A stretch of 64,000 nucleotides of DNA from Mycobacterium paragordonae. GTDB taxonomy: Bacteria; Actinomycetota; Actinomycetes; Mycobacteriales; Mycobacteriaceae. This document shows, one piece after another, positions 34,515 to 42,423 of the stretch. The stretch spans positions 434,001-498,000 of the forward strand of contig NZ_CP025546.1 of assembly GCF_003614435.1 (NCBI RefSeq). The letters run 5' to 3'. The notes below the pieces were generated by a model. It did no database searches. It was not told the DNA's origin and saw only the letters and a program-made list of their open reading frames with translations. Positions within the stretch are counted from its first letter, which is position 1, and the number at the start of each line of letters is the position of its first letter. Position numbers and translations under genes: made by a program.

Positions 34515-36254
34515 GTGGCAAACTTCGTTACCTTTCCGCCGGAGATCAATTCTCTGCTGATGTTCAGCGGTGCGGGCTCGGCGCCGATGCTGAGTGCGGC
34601 GGCCGCCTGGGAAGGGCTGGCATCGGAGTTGGGGACGGCAGCGTCGTCCTTCTCGGCGGTGACCACCGACCTGACCGGCGCCTGGTGGCAGGGAGCGGCG
34701 TCGGCGGCGATGGCGGCCGCGGCCGCACCGTATTCGGAGTTCCTGACCATGGCCTGCGCCCAGGCGGCCGGGGCCGCCGCACAGGCGCGATCGGTGGCCG
34801 GCGTTTTCGAGGCCGCCCGCGCGGCGACGATCCACCCTCTGGCGGTGGCGGCCAATCGCAATGCCTTTGTCCAGCTCATCCGGTCCAATTGGCTCGGGCT
34901 CAACGCGCCGGCAATCATGGCCGCCGAGGGGCTCTACGAGCAGATGTGGGCCGCGGACGTCGAAGCGATGACGGGCTACTACGCCGGGGCGGCGGCCGCG
35001 GCGGCGCAGTTGCCCGCTGACCTGCAGCAGCTTCTGCAGAACCTGCCCAGCTTGGGCATCGGCAACAAGGGCAACGCGAACATCGGACACGGCAACACCG
35101 GCACCGGAAACATCGGCATCGGCAACAGCGGCACCGACAACAGCGAGTTGGTGCCCCCGCAATCGGGCAACTACAACGTCGGCGGCGGAAACAACGGCAA
35201 TTTCAATGTCGGCGCCGGAAACAACGGCAACAGCAACTTCGGCTTCGGCAATTTCGGCAATGGGAACATCGGCTTCGGCAACGGCGGCCCGACCGATTTG
35301 TCCAACCCCAACCTCTACACCTTCCAGACAACGGCCGGCAACAACAACGTGGGAATGGGCAACACCGGGAGCAACAACATCGGCCTCGGCAACCTGGGCA
35401 CCGGAAATATCGGCGGCGGGAACACCGGCACCTCAAACGTCGGGGCCGGAAACACCGGGATCGGAAACTTCGGTTTCGGTAACACCGGCAACGGAAACAT
35501 CGGGATCGGGCTGACCGGCAACGGCAGGGTGGGCATCGATCTCGCCGGGGTGTTCAACTTCGGCAACGGCAACATCGGCTTGTTCAATTCGGGCGACCAC
35601 AACATCGGCTTCTTCAACTCCGGCAGCGGCAACGTCGGCGTCTTCAGCTCGGGCATCAATACCGTTTTCCCGGGACACATCAACAGCTTTGGCTTCGGGA
35701 ACTCCGGCACCGGCAGCCTCGGCTTCGGCAACTCCGGCGCCGGCAACGTCGGCTTCTGGAACTCGGGCCTGCTCAACACCGGCTGGGGGAACGCCGGCTC
35801 GATCAACACCGGTGGCTGGAACGGGAACAACCTCAACACCGGCCTGTGGAACTCAGGCGAGACGAACACGGGCTTCGGCAACTCGGGCCACGTCAACACC
35901 GGCTTCGGCAACGCGGGCAACGTGAACACCGGCTTCGGCTTCGCCACCGACGCCGGCGACGTCGGCATCGGCGCGGTCGACAATTCGGGGTTCGGCAACA
36001 CCGGTGCCGGGATCTCGGGGTTTGGAAACAACGGCGGCAGCGACGGCCACGGAGTCTCCGGCTTCTTCAACACGATCGTTGCGGCGCTGCAGTCCTCCGG
36101 CGTCAGCTCGGGCTTCTTCAACACCGCTGTCAGCGGCGCGGTGGGCCCCTTCCCCGCTGGCGTGCTGAGCGGCTTCAACTCGGGCTTGTTCAACATCGGG
36201 ACCGCAAATTCGGGCATCCTGAGCCTCGGCCAGTTGGTGATGAAGCTAGGCTGA
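34515..36254 (+). CDS. PPE family protein, MPTR subgroup
   Basis: This 579-residue protein has a PPE domain at residues 1-180: FPPE near residue 7, [20 protein letters not shown], the WxG motif in GAWWQG and the [22 protein letters not shown] segment. About 330 residues of NxGxGNxG pentapeptide repeats follow, then a GFFNT...[14 protein letters not shown] end. MPTR proteins are exported by type VII secretion and may form surface or channel structures. No PE partner is adjacent. GTG 34515 gives [15 protein letters not shown], the usual form, after ACAGGGGGTC. The CaiB gene begins 5 bp after its stop. The 162-bp gap upstream has a TTGACG (34448) but no clear -10 box. Confidence 0.93.
   Translation: MANFVTFPPEINSLLMFSGAGSAPMLSAAAAWEGLASELGTAASSFSAVTTDLTGAWWQGAASAAMAAAAAPYSEFLTMACAQAAGAAAQARSVAGVFEAARAATIHPLAVAANRNAFVQLIRSNWLGLNAPAIMAAEGLYEQMWAADVEAMTGYYAGAAAAAAQLPADLQQLLQNLPSLGIGNKGNANIGHGNTGTGNIGIGNSGTDNSELVPPQSGNYNVGGGNNGNFNVGAGNNGNSNFGFGNFGNGNIGFGNGGPTDLSNPNLYTFQTTAGNNNVGMGNTGSNNIGLGNLGTGNIGGGNTGTSNVGAGNTGIGNFGFGNTGNGNIGIGLTGNGRVGIDLAGVFNFGNGNIGLFNSGDHNIGFFNSGSGNVGVFSSGINTVFPGHINSFGFGNSGTGSLGFGNSGAGNVGFWNSGLLNTGWGNAGSINTGGWNGNNLNTGLWNSGETNTGFGNSGHVNTGFGNAGNVNTGFGFATDAGDVGIGAVDNSGFGNTGAGISGFGNNGGSDGHGVSGFFNTIVAALQSSGVSSGFFNTAVSGAVGPFPAGVLSGFNSGLFNIGTANSGILSLGQLVMKLG
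35055..36030 (+). repeat. MPTR tandem repeat region (NxGxG pentapeptides)
   Basis: Roughly 15-bp coding units of the form GGC-AAC-NNN-GGC repeat many times in phase with the PPE frame. They give peptides such as [25 protein letters not shown] and [12 protein letters not shown]. Repeat units drift from IG/FGN types to FWNSG/LNTG types towards the C-terminus. This is the classical PPE-MPTR pattern, prone to recombination and misassembly. Confidence 0.9.
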
Positions 36255-36259
36255 CCGCG

Positions 36260-37429
36260 ATGGCGGGACCGATGGAGGGCGTCAAAGTCGTCGAACTCGG
36301 CGTCTGGGTGGCCGGTCCGGCGGCGGCCGCAATCCTTGCCGACTGGGGCGCCGACGTGATCAAGATCGAGCCGCCGACCGGTGACCCCGGACGGATGTTC
36401 GGCCGGATGCTGGGCTGCGACCTCGGCGTGAACCCGCCGTTCGAGATGGACAACCGGTCCAAACGCAGCGTCGTGCTGGACCTCACCACTGCCGAAGACC
36501 GGCAGATCGCGCTCGAATTGCTCTCGGACGCAGATGTTTTCATCACCAACGTGCGGCCCGGGGCGTTGCGGCGGCTGGGTCTCGACTACGAGACGCTGGC
36601 CGCCGATCACCCCCGCCTGGTCTACGGTCTGATCACCGGCTACGGCGAATCCGGGCCGGATGCCGACCGCGCCGCCTACGACGTCGCGGCGTTCTGGTCC
36701 CGGGGCGGCATCGCCCACCTGTTGACCCGGCCCGGCGACACACCGCCGTTCCAGCGCGGCGGCATGGGGGATCACTCGGCAGGCATGACCCTGGCCGGGG
36801 CGGTCTGTGCGGCTTTACTGGCCCGCGAACGCACCGGCGCGGGGCAGCTGGTGTCGACCTCGCTGTACCGCCAGGGCGCCTACACCGTGAGCTTCGACCT
36901 GAACACCTACCTGCTCACCGGCCAGCCGATCGCGATCGGCCAGCGCGCCACCATGGCCAACCCGTGCATGAACAACTACGCCGCCGGCGACGGGCGCCGG
37001 TTCTGGATCGTCGGACTGGAAGTGAACCGGCACTGGCCGGCCCTGTGCCGGGTAGTAGGCCGTACCGAGTGGCTGACCGATCCGCGCTATGCCGATGCCC
37101 GCGGCCGCGCGGCCAACGCGGTGCAACTGATCGCCGCGCTCGACGAGATCTTCGCGACCCGTTCGCTCGACGAATGGGCGGACCTGTTCGCCGCCGAGCC
37201 GGATTTCTTCTGGTCCCCGATCAACACACTCGAGGACGTCGTCGCCGACGAGCAATTCCACGCGGCGGGCGGAATCGTCGATGTGCCGGACGGCGAAGCG
37301 ATCGTGCCGATGGTGGCCACACCCGCCGATTTTCACGGAACGCCCAGCTCACCGCGTTCCGTGGCGCCTCAACTCGGCCAGCACACCGACGAGGTCCGGG
37401 CGGAACTCGACGCCCGCCGACAGTCTTGA
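36260..37429 (+). CDS. CaiB/BaiF family (class III) CoA-transferase
   Basis: This 389-residue enzyme moves CoA between carboxylic acids. It shows VELGVWVAGPAAAAILADWG, GADVIKIEPP, DNRSKRSVVLDL and YGLITGYGESGPDADRAAYD. GGMGDHSAGM includes the catalytic Asp171 position, and FWIVGLEVNRHW follows. It would activate an acid of the island pathway as its CoA ester without ATP. ATG 36260 lies 5 bp after the PPE stop, so the PPE gene and this gene are likely one transcript. The region after the stop holds copy 3 of the 26-bp motif. Confidence 0.92.
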   Translation: MAGPMEGVKVVELGVWVAGPAAAAILADWGADVIKIEPPTGDPGRMFGRMLGCDLGVNPPFEMDNRSKRSVVLDLTTAEDRQIALELLSDADVFITNVRPGALRRLGLDYETLAADHPRLVYGLITGYGESGPDADRAAYDVAAFWSRGGIAHLLTRPGDTPPFQRGGMGDHSAGMTLAGAVCAALLARERTGAGQLVSTSLYRQGAYTVSFDLNTYLLTGQPIAIGQRATMANPCMNNYAAGDGRRFWIVGLEVNRHWPALCRVVGRTEWLTDPRYADARGRAANAVQLIAALDEIFATRSLDEWADLFAAEPDFFWSPINTLEDVVADEQFHAAGGIVDVPDGEAIVPMVATPADFHGTPSSPRSVAPQLGQHTDEVRAELDARRQS

Positions 37430-37442
37430 ACGCACCGGGGAG

Positions 37443-37468
37443 CTTTACAAAACTGAGCTAAAGTGTCA
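37443..37468. promoter_or_regulatory. 26-bp island motif, copy 3 (upstream of the P450 arm)
   Basis: CTTTACAAAACTGA at 37443-37456 and TAAAGTGTCA ending at 37468, followed by CGCTGG as in copy 2. It lies in the 106-bp gap before the unknown gene at 37536, the start of the P450/ADH/aldolase run. It points to a second promoter under the same control as the 30.6-kb one. Confidence 0.65.
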
Positions 37469-37535
37469 CGCTGGTGACGGCCCATGGCAACCGCGACGAG
37501 CCACGCTCCGGGGGTGTGGCAAGAGGAACGGATCG

Positions 37536-38072
37536 ATGGTTACTCCAACGTTCGACATTCATCCGGGCAGGGGCACGGCCCGCAGGGCCAACCCGGAGAT
37601 CATGCGTCACCGCCTCGACGTGATCGCCGTCGGCACCGGCGACGTCGTCCACACCGCCGGTGGCTGGCTGTATGACCGGGTGATGGCCGGCTGGCAGGTG
37701 AACGTGCTGTTGCCGCGCGGCTGCGATACCCGCCCGTTGCGCGTGCTGGGGGCGCAGGTCGTGGACGCGGCCGCAGGTCTGGACATGTCCGGCCCGATGA
37801 GTCAGGGTCTGGCCGTCAGCGTCGAGGCGTTCGTGGCCGACGACCGGGTTCGCGCGCTGGTGCGCAAGGCGGTGGCGGGCCGGTTGACCGAAGTCGCGCT
37901 GTGGGGCGAGGGCTGGCCGCTCGGCGCCGACCGCGGCCTGACCAGGACCCACTACACGCTGAGTGCCGCGGCCCGCGCGTTCAAAGCCCAAGCGTTGCGT
38001 GCCGCTGGAATGCATTACGAGACAATAGATTCCACTGAGACTCTGATTACCGACTCGGCCTGGCTGGGCTAG
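37536..38072 (+). CDS. Conserved-looking hypothetical protein, 178 residues
   Basis: I do not recognise this family. The protein opens MVTPTFDIHPGRGTARR and contains RLDVIAVGTGDVVHTAGGWL, VMAGWQVNVLLPRGCDTRPL, VLGAQVVDAAAGLD and WGEGWPLGADRG. The pattern of short beta strands and helices suggests a small alpha/beta protein without membrane segments or signal peptide. AGAGGAACGG lies 7 bp before the ATG, and codon use matches the neighbours. It is the first gene after motif copy 3, directly upstream of the NIPSNAP-like and P450 genes, so a pathway role is likely. It could be a ligand-binding or regulatory subunit. Confidence 0.8.
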   Translation: MVTPTFDIHPGRGTARRANPEIMRHRLDVIAVGTGDVVHTAGGWLYDRVMAGWQVNVLLPRGCDTRPLRVLGAQVVDAAAGLDMSGPMSQGLAVSVEAFVADDRVRALVRKAVAGRLTEVALWGEGWPLGADRGLTRTHYTLSAAARAFKAQALRAAGMHYETIDSTETLITDSAWLG

Positions 38073-38081
38073 CCGGACAGC

Positions 38082-38786
38082 ATGAAGAAGTACCACCGTC
38101 ACGCGTTGCTCTACCTGCACGAGACGATCGATCTGGGATCGGGACGCAGCGACGATTTCACCGAGATCTTCGTCGACACCTATCAGCCGATGATGGAAGA
38201 ACTCGGCGCCCGGCTGTACTCGATCTGGGAAACCACTCCCTACAACGGCCATTGGCCGCAGGTCACGATCATCTGGGAGATCGACGCGTTCGCGGACTAC
38301 GCCCGGATCGGCGCCGCGCAGGCGCGCGGCGGCAGCCACGAGGCGGCGGCCGGGAAATGGTCGGCCTACCTGGCCGACATGGGCGCCTCGGGAGAGGGCC
38401 GCATCATGTACGCCGGTCCGAGCAACAGGAGCCTGGCCGCGCTGCGCGACGCCAATTTCAATGCCTCCCTGGTGATTCAGGAGATCATGCAAACCAAGCC
38501 AGGTCGGCAGGACGACTACATCCGCGAGCTGGAACGGCTCTACGTGCCCTGGTCGGAGCGCACCGGTAAACACTGGCTCGGGTCCTTCACCACCACCTTC
38601 CGCTTCAACGAGGTCATCCACTATTGGGCACTCGAAGGCGGCTGGGAGTGCTTCGCGAATCACTATCCGTCGTGGAAGGACAGCCCGCCCGCGGAAATCG
38701 TCACCTGGATGAGCGTCGCGCCGGCGCTGCGCGACGGCTGGGAAGACTCCATTCTGCAGGCTCTACCGCCGTCGCCACTGCAGTGA
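38082..38786 (+). CDS. NIPSNAP-like / dimeric alpha-beta barrel protein (tentative)
   Basis: This 234-residue protein has two similar halves. The first contains HRHALLYLHETIDLGSGRSD and MMEELGARLYSIWETTPYNG. The second contains FNASLVIQEIMQTKPGRQDDYIREL and HWLGSFTTTFRFNEVIHYWA. Paired ferredoxin-like halves with aromatic-rich strands fit the NIPSNAP / dimeric alpha-beta barrel type, but I am only moderately sure. Such proteins can be small oxygenases, isomerases or binding proteins. The P450 gene begins with a GTG overlapping its stop (GTGA), which shows tight coupling to the P450. Confidence 0.7.
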   Translation: MKKYHRHALLYLHETIDLGSGRSDDFTEIFVDTYQPMMEELGARLYSIWETTPYNGHWPQVTIIWEIDAFADYARIGAAQARGGSHEAAAGKWSAYLADMGASGEGRIMYAGPSNRSLAALRDANFNASLVIQEIMQTKPGRQDDYIRELERLYVPWSERTGKHWLGSFTTTFRFNEVIHYWALEGGWECFANHYPSWKDSPPAEIVTWMSVAPALRDGWEDSILQALPPSPLQ

Positions 38787-39997
38787 CGCGGGACTTCTCC
38801 TACGATCCCTTCGACGCGGACGTGATGGCGAATCCGCTTCCCTACTACCGCATCCTGCGCGATGAGTACCCGGTGTACTACATGCCGCAGTGGGATACCT
38901 TCGCCGTCTCGAGATTCGAAGACATCTGGCAGATACTGGAAGTCAGCGACGGCACCTTCGTCGCCTCGGAGGGAACTCTGCCGCCGGCATCGGTTCTGGC
39001 GCAGCACAATAACGGCCCGGTCGCCGACCCGCCGTTGCATCCGCTGCCGTTCCATGCGGTGTTCGACACGGACCTCTACGGTGAGATCCGCCGCGCACAC
39101 TCCCAGCCGCTGCGGCCCAGGTCCGTCACGGCACTGCAGTCACGAATCCGCGAACTGGCCAACGAACGACTCGACCTGCTGTTGGCGCGGGGGTCTTTCG
39201 ACCTCACCCAGGACTACGGTGGCATCGTGGCGGCCTCGATGGTGTGCGAACTGTTGGGACTGTCAACGGATCTCGCGCCCCAGGTGTTGGCGGCGGTCAA
39301 CGCCGGCAGCCTGGCCGAGCCCGGCGAGGGTGTCGACACCGCCGAGTCCAGGCCGAACTATCTGCAATTCCTGGTGCCGGTGGTGCAACGTCGCCGCGAC
39401 GGCGAAGCCGGCGACCTGCCGGTGGTCGACGGACTACTTGGCTATCACCTGCCCGACGGCAGCGCGCTCACCGACGTCGAGGTGGCCACCCAGATGCTGT
39501 GCATCTTCATCGGCGGCACCGAAACGGTGCCGAAGATCGTGGCGCACGGGCTGTGGGAGCTCAGCCGACGGCCCGAACAGATGCAAGCGGTACGCGCCGA
39601 CCCAGCCGCCACTGTGCCGCTCGCGCGGGAAGAGATGATCCGCTACTGCGCGCCGGCGCAGTGGTTCGCCCGGACGGCACGCAAGCCCTTCACCATGCAC
39701 GGCAAGACGATCGAGCCCGGACAGCGGGTGATCACGCTGCTGGCGTCGGCGAACCGCGACGAACGCGAGTATCCCGAACCCGACGAGTTCATCTGGGACC
39801 GCCCGATCAAACGGTCGCTGGCATTCGGCCGGGGCCAGCATTTCTGCCTCGGCTATCATCTGGCGCGACTGGAAGTTGCTGTGCTGCTGGAAGAATGGTT
39901 GCGACGGGTGCCCGAATTCGCGATCGACGGCGACCGGGCCACCCGGCTGCCATCCAGCTTCCAGTGGGGCTGGAACAAGATTCCGGTGGAGGTCTGA
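38783..39997 (+). CDS. Cytochrome P450 (bacterial class I type)
   Basis: This 404-residue P450 has the haem-binding loop FGRGQHFCLG with the thiolate ligand Cys355. The I-helix oxygen-activation segment is FIGGTETVPK and the K-helix region is EEMIRYCAP. It would hydroxylate a hydrophobic substrate using electrons from a ferredoxin, but no ferredoxin or reductase gene is in the island. The GTG start at 38783 overlaps the preceding stop by 4 bp. FSYDPFDADVMANPLPYYRILR is a typical soluble P450 start without a membrane anchor. The next gene begins 2 bp after its stop. The substrate is unknown. Confidence 0.94.
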   Translation: MTRDFSYDPFDADVMANPLPYYRILRDEYPVYYMPQWDTFAVSRFEDIWQILEVSDGTFVASEGTLPPASVLAQHNNGPVADPPLHPLPFHAVFDTDLYGEIRRAHSQPLRPRSVTALQSRIRELANERLDLLLARGSFDLTQDYGGIVAASMVCELLGLSTDLAPQVLAAVNAGSLAEPGEGVDTAESRPNYLQFLVPVVQRRRDGEAGDLPVVDGLLGYHLPDGSALTDVEVATQMLCIFIGGTETVPKIVAHGLWELSRRPEQMQAVRADPAATVPLAREEMIRYCAPAQWFARTARKPFTMHGKTIEPGQRVITLLASANRDEREYPEPDEFIWDRPIKRSLAFGRGQHFCLGYHLARLEVAVLLEEWLRRVPEFAIDGDRATRLPSSFQWGWNKIPVEV

Positions 39998-39998
39998 G

Positions 39999-40967
39999 GT
40001 GTGGTCCTACCGGATCGTCGCGCCGTACGAGTTCGAGCGCACCTCGATACCGGACAAGTCGGCCGAGCATCTCACGGATCGCCAAGTGCTGCTGCGGTTT
40101 CAGGCCGCGGGGGTGTGTGGCAGCGATCTGCCCGGATTCCGCGGCGCGAAGGGCCCCCTGTCCGGTGACGACGGCCGCAGCGCCGCGGAGAAGGACGGCT
40201 TCCCGATTCACGAGGTGGCCGGTGAAGTCCTTGCCAGCAGGCACCCCGACCACCGGCCCGGCGATCTGGTGGTCGGCTGGGCGTCCGGATTCGACGGCAT
40301 GATGGAGCGCGTGGTGAGCGACGGTGACGGCCTGGCGCCCTACGATCCGGCACTGAGCCCGGCGCAGGCGGTCGGCCTGCAGCCGTTGGCGTGCGTGCTG
40401 TATGCGTGCGAGCAGTTGCCGGATCTGGCCGGCCGGCACGTGGCGATCATCGGCCAGGGGTCGATCGGCCTGTTGTTCTCCTACGTCGCCAAAGCCGCCG
40501 GGGCGCGACGAATCACCGGCATCGACCCCGTCGATCGCGAAAACCTCGCGCCCACATTCGGTGTCGACGATCCGATGCGTGCCACCAGTGACAGATGGGT
40601 CAGTCAACTCGCAGCCGGGGACCGGGCGGACGTGGTCATCGAGGCCGTCGGTCATCAGGTGGCCACCCTGGGGCACGCGATCGACGCGGCCGCCCCCGGG
40701 GGCACCGTGCTCTACTTCGGCGTCGCCGACGACGACGCCTACCCGATCAACATGCGCGCCATGCTGCGCAAGAACCTGACCCTGAAATCCGGTGTCACAC
40801 TGGACCGGCGGCGCATGTTGGACCTGGCCGGAAAGTTCGCCGCCGAACACCCCAACCTGCTCGCCACGTACCTGACGCACACCTTCGCGATCGACGACGT
40901 TCAGGCAGCCTTCGAGCTGGCCTGCCGGCCGGACCCGCAGCGCGTGAAGATCGCGATCGCCGGATGA
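39999..40967 (+). CDS. Zinc-type medium-chain alcohol dehydrogenase
   Basis: This 322-residue MDR protein has the catalytic zinc Cys in AGVCGSDLPGFRG and a HEVAGEVL segment matching the GHE zinc box. The Rossmann domain has HVAIIGQGSIGLLFSYVAKAAGA near residue 150. The structural zinc four-cysteine loop is missing, and the domain is shorter than in classical ADHs. It would oxidise an alcohol, perhaps the P450 product. The GTG start at 39999 (VWSYRIVAPYEF) is 2 bp after the P450 stop. The end overlaps the aldolase gene by 4 bp. Confidence 0.88.
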   Translation: MWSYRIVAPYEFERTSIPDKSAEHLTDRQVLLRFQAAGVCGSDLPGFRGAKGPLSGDDGRSAAEKDGFPIHEVAGEVLASRHPDHRPGDLVVGWASGFDGMMERVVSDGDGLAPYDPALSPAQAVGLQPLACVLYACEQLPDLAGRHVAIIGQGSIGLLFSYVAKAAGARRITGIDPVDRENLAPTFGVDDPMRATSDRWVSQLAAGDRADVVIEAVGHQVATLGHAIDAAAPGGTVLYFGVADDDAYPINMRAMLRKNLTLKSGVTLDRRRMLDLAGKFAAEHPNLLATYLTHTFAIDDVQAAFELACRPDPQRVKIAIAG

Positions 40968-41713
40968 GCGTCTTTCGGCAAGATCTCGACAGGCCCCGCT
41001 GGGGCGGCTGGGTCACCGCTCCGACCCTGATCGGGCCCGAGGAGTTTGCCCGGGCCGGCTACGACTACGTCGGATTCGACGCTCAGCACGGCTATCTCGA
41101 CGACGCCGGTATCGCCGCCATGCTGCGGCGCCTGGAACATGTTCCGATCGCCACCGCCGTCCGGGTGCCCAACGCCGACCCGGCGCCGATCGGGCGGGTG
41201 CTCGACGCCGGTGCCGACGCCGTCATCATCGCCATGATCGAATCGGCTGACCAGGCCGCCGCGGCGGTGGCTGCCACCCGGTACCCGCCCGCGGGCGTTC
41301 GCAGCTACGGCCCGCTGCGAGCGAGCCTCGGGCACGACCCCGCCGCGCTGGCGGCCAGGGCCGGCGTCTTCGCCATGATCGAGACAGCCGCGGCGGTTTC
41401 CGGCATCGAGGACATCTGCGCGGTCGACGGGCTGACCGGAATCTATGTCGGGCCGGCCGATCTGGCGATCTCGATGGGCGCCGATGTGGTCGGCGCGACC
41501 CGCAATGACCGGGTCCTCGAGGCGATCGGCCGCATCCATCACACCGCCACCGCCGCGGGACTGGTCACCGGCATTCATGCCGGCGACGGTGTGACCGGAA
41601 AGCGGATGGCGCAGCTCGGTTTTCGGATGATCACCCTGGCATCCGAATCGCAGACGCTGCGCCGCGGTGCCGCCGAACACCTGCGCGAGGCGACTGCGGA
41701 GACAAAGATATGA
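40964..41713 (+). CDS. HpcH/HpaI family class II aldolase
   Basis: This 249-residue protein resembles HpaI-type 2-oxoacid aldolases and related citrate-lyase-beta-like enzymes. Visible are FDAQHGYLDD with His42, AMIETAAAV with metal-ligand Glu140 and YVGPADLAISMG with metal-ligand Asp166. It would cleave a hydroxy-2-oxo acid or hydroxyacyl-CoA to smaller units, often releasing pyruvate. This suggests that the pathway ends with C-C cleavage. ATG 40964 overlaps the dehydrogenase stop, and the next gene overlaps its own stop, in an ATGA arrangement. Confidence 0.88.
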   Translation: MSVFRQDLDRPRWGGWVTAPTLIGPEEFARAGYDYVGFDAQHGYLDDAGIAAMLRRLEHVPIATAVRVPNADPAPIGRVLDAGADAVIIAMIESADQAAAAVAATRYPPAGVRSYGPLRASLGHDPAALAARAGVFAMIETAAAVSGIEDICAVDGLTGIYVGPADLAISMGADVVGATRNDRVLEAIGRIHHTATAAGLVTGIHAGDGVTGKRMAQLGFRMITLASESQTLRRGAAEHLREATAETKI

Positions 41714-42423
41714 AGATCGCGTTGGTCACCGGCGCCGCCGGTGGACAGGGCCGGGCGATCGTGCACAGGCTGCTCGGCACGGGTTACCAGGTTGCCGCGT
41801 GCGACGTGCGAAGCGGCGAACTCGATTCTGCGACAAGCGAATCGGGTGTATTGCCGATACCCATGGACGTGACGAATCCCGAACACTGGGACGCGGCCGT
41901 CTCCACCACCGTCCAGCGATTCGGGGGGCTGTCCACCCTGGTGAACAACGCCGGAGTGCTGCACCGGGCGTCGCTCGCCGACGAGACGGTCGCGGACTTC
42001 GAAAACTCCTGGCGGGTCAACTGTCTGGGCGCCTTCCTGGGTATGCGTGCCGCGCTGCAACACCTGCAAGCGGCCGACAACGCCGCGATCGTCAACATCT
42101 GCAGCACCGGAGCGATCCGGCCCTTCCCGCAGCACTGCGCCTACGGGTCGGCGAAATGGGCCTTACGCGGTCTGACCCAGACCGCGGCGGCCGAACTCGC
42201 GCCGGCCGGGATCCGCGTCAACGCGGTATTCCCCGGGCCGATCGCCACCCCGATGCTCGACGACAGCATCCAGCAGCGACTGGCAGCGGTGGCGATGTTC
42301 GGCCGGCTGGGCCGGCCCGCCGAAATCGCGGACGCCGTCGCGTTTCTGGTCTCCGAGCAGGCATCGTTCATCACCGGATCCGAACTCGTCGTGGACGGTG
42401 GGCAATGCCTGCAGATCCGTTGA
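41710..42423 (+). CDS. Short-chain dehydrogenase of the accessory island
   Basis: This 237-residue classical SDR has cofactor loop TGAAGGQG at residues 7-14, VNNAG at 78-82, and the triad Ser132, Tyr145 and Lys149 in AYGSAKW. The FPGPIATPM segment is also present. It would act on a hydroxyl or keto group of an island intermediate. The C-terminal ITGSELVVDGGQCLQIR is typical. ATG 41710 overlaps the aldolase stop by 4 bp, and the esterase start lies inside its last 19 bp. Confidence 0.9.
   Translation: MKIALVTGAAGGQGRAIVHRLLGTGYQVAACDVRSGELDSATSESGVLPIPMDVTNPEHWDAAVSTTVQRFGGLSTLVNNAGVLHRASLADETVADFENSWRVNCLGAFLGMRAALQHLQAADNAAIVNICSTGAIRPFPQHCAYGSAKWALRGLTQTAAAELAPAGIRVNAVFPGPIATPMLDDSIQQRLAAVAMFGRLGRPAEIADAVAFLVSEQASFITGSELVVDGGQCLQIR

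Noticed and set aside
35055..36030. CRISPR-like spaced repeats
   Set aside because: Repeats are in-frame 15-bp coding units (MPTR), not 25-40-bp repeats with unique spacers.
35315..36775. Antisense frame across the PPE repeats
   Set aside because: Arises from repeat codons. Pro/Leu-rich with no domain.
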